From positions 198,750,143 through 198,814,142 of the forward strand of contig NC_071387.1 of the NCBI RefSeq assembly GCF_022682495.2: DNA of 64,000 bases. Direction: 5' to 3'. Origin of the DNA: Desmodus rotundus (Eukaryota; Chordata; Mammalia; Chiroptera; Phyllostomidae). How positions within the stretch are numbered: position 1 is the first letter of the stretch; every line of letters starts with the position of its first letter. A model generated the notes under the pieces. It was given only the letters and a program-made list of their open reading frames with translations, did no database searches and was not told the DNA's origin. Shown here one piece after another: positions 59,454 to 64,000 of this stretch. Position numbers and translations under genes: made by a program.

Positions 59454-61209
59454 TTATTTTTTATTTTTATTTTAAAGTATTTTTAATTGATTATGCTATT
59501 ACAATTTTCCCAATTTTTCCCCCTCTATCCCCCCTCCACCCTACCTCCCCAACCCTCTGGCATTTCCTCCACCCTTAGTTCATGTCTATGGGTTGTACAT
59601 ATATGTTCTTCGAGTCCTCTGTTTCCTATACCATTTTTTATCTCTCCCTGTCTATTTTATGCCTACCAATTATGCTTCTTCTTCCCTGTAACTTTCCCCC
59701 ACTACTCCTCCCTTCCCCCTCCCCGCTGAACTCCCTCTGTGTGATGTCCATTTCTCTAATTCTGTTCCTGTTCTGGTTGTTTGCTTAGTTTTTGTTTTCA
59801 TTGTTTTTCTTTTCTTTTAGGATCATTTGTTGATAGTTGTGATTTTGTTGTCATTTTATCGTTCATATTTTTGATCTTCTTTTTCTTAGATAAGTCCCTT
59901 TAACATTTCTTATTATAAAGACTTGGTGATGATGAACTCCTTGAACTTGACTTATCTGGGAAGCACTTTATCTGCCCTTCCATTCTAAATGATAGCTTTG
60001 CTGGATACAGTAATCTTAGATGTAGGTTCTTGCCTTTCATGACTTGGAATACTTCCTTCCAGCTCATTCTTGCCTGTAAGGTATCTTTTGAGAAATCAGC
60101 TGACAGTCTTATGGGAACTCCTTTGTAGGTAACTGTGTCCTTTTCTCTTGCTGCTTTTAGGATTTTCTCTTTTGTCTTTAATCTTGGGTAACTTAATGAT
60201 CATGTGCCTTGGTGTGTACCTCTTTGGGTCCAACTTCTTTGGGACTCTCTGGGATTCCTGGACTTCCTAGAAGTCTATTTCCTTCACCAGACTGGGGAAG
60301 TTTTTCTTCATTATTTGTTCAAATAAGTTTTCAATTTCTTGCTGTTGTTCTTCTCCTCCTGGCACCTCTATAATTTGGATATTGGAACATTTCAGGTTGT
60401 CCCAGAGAATCCTCAGCCTCTCTTCATTTTTTTGGATTTTTGTTTCTTCGTTCTGATCTGGTTGGATGTTTATTTCTTCCTTTTGTTTCAAATCATTGCT
60501 CTGAATCCTGGTTTCCTTCTTGTCACTGTTGGTTCCCTGAATATTTTGCTTTATTTCATTTTGGGTATCTTTCATTTTTTGACCAAGGTCAATCAGCTCT
60601 GTGAGCATTTTGATTACCAGGGCTTTAAATCCTCCATCAGATAGGTTGGCAATCTTCTCATCACTTGGTTCTGAGGTTTTGCTGTGTTCTTTCATTTGGG
60701 CCATATTTCTTTGTCTTGGTGCAGCTGATAGGTTGTAAGGGGGAGGGGCCTTAGGTATTGACTGGGGCAGGGCAACCCTCTTTGCTGTGCTGCCTGTGGG
60801 GGAGGGGCCTGAGAAGGAACTGTGTAGCTTGCCTGCTCGTCTCTAGTGCACTTTCCATTAGACTGTGTGTCAGACTGGAAGCATCTCCCACGTGGCAACC
60901 CCAGCCTTAGCTCACTGTCAGCTCTGAGTCTCAGTTTTTCCCTTAAAGTCAGCCCCTCCCATGCAGCTCGGCAGCCAGCCCTGCCCCTCAGCCACCTTGC
61001 TGCAGTTTTTCGAGTTGGCCCTCATGGTCTGCCTTACGTCTGGTTGTTCTGGTTGATTTCTTCTTTGATTCCTTGGTTGTCGGAGTTCCATGAAGTTTGA
61101 TTTTCTGGTGCTTTTGGTTGTTTATTGATTTTAGATTGGTTGTTATCCTCCTTTTGGTTATTCACGGAAGCGAAGGGTTTCTACCTATGCCTCTGTCTTG
61201 GCTGCCATG
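59454..61209 (-). mobile_element. Half-L1 (HAL1) copy 2, full length, inside ancient HAL1
   Basis: Reading the minus strand from 61209: CATGGCAGCCAAGACAGAGG, a GC-rich leader of about 500 nt, ORF1 (60704 to 59886), a 3'UTR with a G-rich tract and an A-rich tail at 59454-59480. The perfect 11-nt duplication AAGTTCAGCAA (minus-strand reading) is at 61210-61220 and 59443-59453, so the insertion is complete at 1,756 bp with no 5' truncation. Like copy 1, it goes from the ORF1 stop directly to 3'UTR. The opposite strand shows ancient HAL1 on both flanks. Confidence 0.9.
59886..60704 (-). pseudogene. HAL1 ORF1, nonsense codon and frameshifts
   Basis: The start at 60704 encodes MAQMKEHSKTSEPSDEKIAN, and 145 codons stay open, covering the coiled-coil-like part and the RRM start ('CSNIQIIEVPGGEEQQQEI'). 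A TAG then stands at 60267-60269 where copy 1 has CAG (in 'MDFQEVQ'). Beyond it the C-terminal domain is still recognisable, but relative to copy 1 there is a one-base gain (about 60170) and a one-base loss (about 59945). No complete ORF1p can be made from this copy. The lesions are different from those of copy 1. Confidence 0.8.
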
Positions 61210-61489
61210 TTGCTGAACTTATGCAATCTTTTCTTCTTTTAAAAATCTCTGTTAAAGAAAACTGACTAGTTAAAGGAAAATTAATAATCTATTCTGTGAT
61301 TTATAACAAATAGAAATAAAATTTTGAAAAAAGCACAAGGCCCAGGAGAGAGGAAACAGTAGTAAACCATGGAAAAAACTCTTTCTTATACTACGTATTA
61401 GTGTGCAGTGTAATATTACTTGAATATAGACCAATAAATATCATATAAACCTCAAATCAACTACAATAAAATAACCCAAAGAATCGTAA

Positions 61490-61780
61490 GAAAAATACTA
61501 CATGATCTTACTTATGTGGAATCTGATGAACACAGTAAATTAATGAACAAGATAGTAACAGATGCTTAGATGCACAGAACAGACTGGCGGTTGCTGGAAA
61601 GGAGTGGGAAGATGGGATGAAAGATGGTGAAGGGCCAAGAACATTTGTGCACAAACCATGGATATAAACAATAATATGGGGATTGGCTGGGGGTGAGGAG
61701 AGGGTGGGGCTGGGTGAGGGACAGGAAGGGAGAAAGTGGGAACAACTGTAGCAGCTTAAACAGTAAAAAAAAAGTTGTAT
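61490..61780 (+). mobile_element. Short L1 3'UTR insertion in ancient HAL1
   Basis: 'TACTACATGATCTTACTTAT', 'CAGACTGGCGGTTGCTGGAA', 'GATGAAAGATGGTGAAGGGC' and a G-rich stretch (61689-61735), ending in an A run at 61768-61776. The same 3'UTR type is seen at 27500-27765. HAL1 sequence resumes at about 61780. A duplication was not resolved. Confidence 0.75.
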
Positions 61781-61884
61781 CTAATGAGCCTCCCCCACAA
61801 AAAGGTATAATGGAAACACTAAAAAAACTCAGTCTAAAAGAAGGCAGAAAAAGAGAAAAAATAAGAACACACGCAGCAAATAGA

Positions 61885-64000
61885 AAATAAATATGAGCAA
61901 CTATATGCCAACAAATTGGACAACCTGGGTGAAATGGATAAATTCCCAGGAACATAGTCTTCCAAAACTGAATCAGGAAGAATTATAAAATCTGAATAGA
62001 GCAATTACAACTAATGACATCAAAGAAGTAATAAAAATACTCCCAGCAAACAAAAGTCCTGGACCAGATGGCTTCACAAGTGAATTTTACTGGACATTTA
62101 AAAAACTACAACTGGTCCTTCTCAAACTATTCCAAAACATTCAACAAGAGGGAAAACTCCCAAGCTCATTTTATGAGGCCAGCATTATCCTAATTCCAAA
62201 ACCAGATAAAGGCACTAAAAGAAAGAAAATTATAGGCCAATATCACTGATGAACATAAATGACAAAATAGTCAACAAAATATTAACAAACTAGATCCAGC
62301 AATACATTAAAAAAGATACACCACCATGATCAAGTATGATTTATCCTGGAGATGCAAGACTGGTACAATATTCACAAATCAGTAAATGTGATACATCACA
62401 TAAACAAAATGAAGGATGAAAATCACATGATCACATCAATAGATGTACAAAATAATTTGATAAAATCCAGTACCCATGTGAGATAAAAAATCTCAGCAAA
62501 ATGTGAATGAGGGGACATACCTCAGTGTAGTAAAGGCCACATACAACATACCCACTGTCTGCATTGTACACAGTGGACAGAAAGTAAAAGTTCAGGAACT
62601 GAACAGGGATGTCTTCTTTCACCACTCTTATTCCATATAGTATTAGAAGTCCTAGCCACAGAAATCAGAGAAGAAGAAATAAAAGTCATCTAAATTGGAA
62701 AGGAAGAAGTAAAACTGTTATTATTTGCAGATGACATGATAATGTATATGGAAAACCCTAAAGACTCCACCAACCCCCCCAAACCCCCCCAAAACCCCTA
62801 CTACAACTGCTAAATGAATTCAGTAAAGTAGCAGCATACAAAATCAACATTAAGAAATCAAGAAATCAGTGACATTTTTATACACTAATAATGAACTACC
62901 AGAAGGAGAAGCTAAGAAAACAATCCCATTTACAATTGCAACAACAACAAAAAATAAGGTACCTAGGAATCAATTTAACCAAAAATGTAAAAGACCCGTA
63001 CTTGTAAAACTGTTAGATACTGAAGAAACAAATTGAGAAAGATACAAATAAGTGGAAGCATGTACTGTGTTCATAGATAGGAAGAATTAATATCATTAAA
63101 ATGCCTATACTAACCAAAGCAATCTATAGATTTAATGTAATTCTTATTAAAATACCAATGGTATATCTCACAGAACTGGAACAAATGTTTCAAATATTTA
63201 TATGAAACCATAAAAGACCTGAAATATCTTCAGCAGTCTTGAGAAAGAAGAACAAAGTAGGAGGTATCATGCTATCTGAGTATCAAACTATACTACAAGG
63301 CCATAGTAATCAAAACAGTGTGGGACTGGCACAAAAACAGACACAGAGATCAATGGAACAGAATGGAGAGCCTAGAAATAAACTCACACCATTGTGGTCA
63401 ATTAATATTTGACAAAGGTGGCGAGAGTATACAATAGGGTAAGAGTCTATTCAATAAATGGTGTTGGGAAAACTTGACAGATAAATGCAAAAAAATGAAA
63501 CTAGACCCCCTCCTTACACCATACACAGGAATAAACTCAAAATGGATTAATGACTTAAATGTCAGCCTCAAACCCCATAAAAATCCTAGAAGAAAACATA
63601 GGCAGCAAATTCTTGGGCATTTCTCTTAGCAATATTTTTTTTCTGATATATCTCTTTTGGCAAGGGAAACAAGAAAAAAATAAAATAATGAGACTGCATC
63701 AAAATGAAAAGTTTTTGCACAGCAAAGGAAACCATCAACAAAGTGAAAAGACAACCCACTGAGTAGGAGAACATATTTGCCAATGATGCATCTGATAAAG
63801 GGTTAATTTCCAAAATTTATAAGGAATTTACACAACTCAACACCAAGAAAACACACAACCAATTAAAAAAACGGGCAAAGGACCTGAATAGACATTTCTT
63901 CAAAGAGGACATACAGATGGCCAATAGACATGAAAAAATGCCTAATGTCACTAATCATCAGAGAAATACAAATTAAAACCACAAAGAAATATCACCTCAC
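61885..64000 (+). mobile_element. L1 ORF2 fragment, reverse-transcriptase part, runs off window
   Basis: Begins within ORF2 ('TATGAGCAACTATATGCCAA'), then 'AGTCCTGGACCAGATGGCTT' (the RT entry motif), the catalytic FADDM box encoded at 62724-62738 with its two aspartates at 62730-62735, and continues in order through the distal ORF2 ('CAATGGAACAGAATGGAGAG', 'GTTTTTGCACAGCAAAGGAA') to the end of the window. In-frame stops (for example TAA at about 62691) and indels break it, so it encodes no working enzyme. An abrupt C-rich run interrupts the ORF2 match at 62774-62798. Confidence 0.88.
62774..62798. repeat. C-rich run C7-AAA-C7-AAAA-C4
   Basis: Three C runs separated by short A linkers lie within the L1 ORF2 fragment just after the RT motif. 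On the minus strand this has enough G runs for a G-quadruplex. Confidence 0.9.

Larger units (their letters stand above)
58060..61884 (+). mobile_element. Ancient HAL1, interrupted by three younger insertions
   Basis: Diverged ORF1-type sequence runs through 58240-59440: 'TCTGGAATCCAATAAAAAGC', 'GATGATAGAATTAGTAGACA', 'AAAAGTAGCCAGAGAAAGCA', 'GACATCACACCAGAAACAAT', 'GCTGAAAGAATTCATCACCA'. It then passes directly to a 3'UTR ('GTGATTTATAACAAATAGAA', 'GCACAAGGCCCAGGAGAGAG', 'GTGTAATATTACTTGAATAT') and a tail part at 61800-61880 ('CTAAAAGAAGGCAGAAAAAG'). ORF1 leading straight to the 3'UTR without ORF2 is the HAL1 plan. Its pieces are separated by a VES SINE (58587-58801), a younger HAL1 (59454-61209) and an L1 3' end (61490-61780). 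Frames are all destroyed. The true 5' end was not found. Confidence 0.75.

Overview
The window looks like nuclear DNA of a bat, probably of the yangochiropteran group. The main evidence is two tRNA-derived SINEs of the chiropteran VES type (minus strand 7034-7292, plus strand 58587-58801), each with pol III A and B boxes and its own target-site duplication. L1 copies with purine- and G-rich 3' ends and two fairly young 'half-L1' (HAL1) elements fit this. The placement rests on recalled repeat families, not on a database search.

I found no host protein-coding exon, tRNA, rRNA or other functional RNA gene that I could defend. Open frames are short, and nearly all of the longer ones fall in retrotransposons or simple repeats. 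The window is best read as intergenic or deep intronic sequence built from layers of transposable elements. The oldest layer is MIR, L2 and ancient L1/HAL1. Above it lie MaLR (MLT1-type) LTRs, then DNA transposons (one hAT-type, one mariner-type miniature element). The youngest layer is bat L1 3' ends, VES SINEs and HAL1.

Layout. 1-7 kb: ancient repeats and unique sequence, with two antisense MLT1-type LTRs. 7-11 kb: a VES SINE with an unusual double tail, an old antisense L1 split by an MLT1 LTR, and a sense L1 3' end that keeps a 183-codon open frame from the end of ORF2. 11-19 kb: mostly unique, with MIR, L2, a MaLR-like LTR and a hAT-type element. 19-21 kb: a sense L1 ORF2-to-3'UTR fragment. 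21-43 kb: mostly unique, with an old L1, a mariner-type miniature element, scattered MIR, a 270-bp polypyrimidine microsatellite and an MLT1 LTR. 43-45.4 kb: a near-complete HAL1. 47-54 kb: L2, MLT1, an old L1 broken by an LTR-like segment, and an antisense L1 carrying two or three later insertions. 57.5-64 kb: an ancient HAL1 interrupted by a VES SINE, by a younger full-length HAL1 in the opposite direction, and by an L1 3' end, followed by an L1 ORF2 fragment that runs off the window.

The most interesting content is the half-L1 system. Two young copies share a structure with no ORF2: a GC-rich 5' leader, ORF1, then directly a 3'UTR and A-tail. One of them sits inside a much older HAL1. Such elements depend on L1 proteins supplied in trans. 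A possible 5' transduction at one HAL1 and a 3' transduction at one SINE are both inferred from target-site duplications and can be tested.
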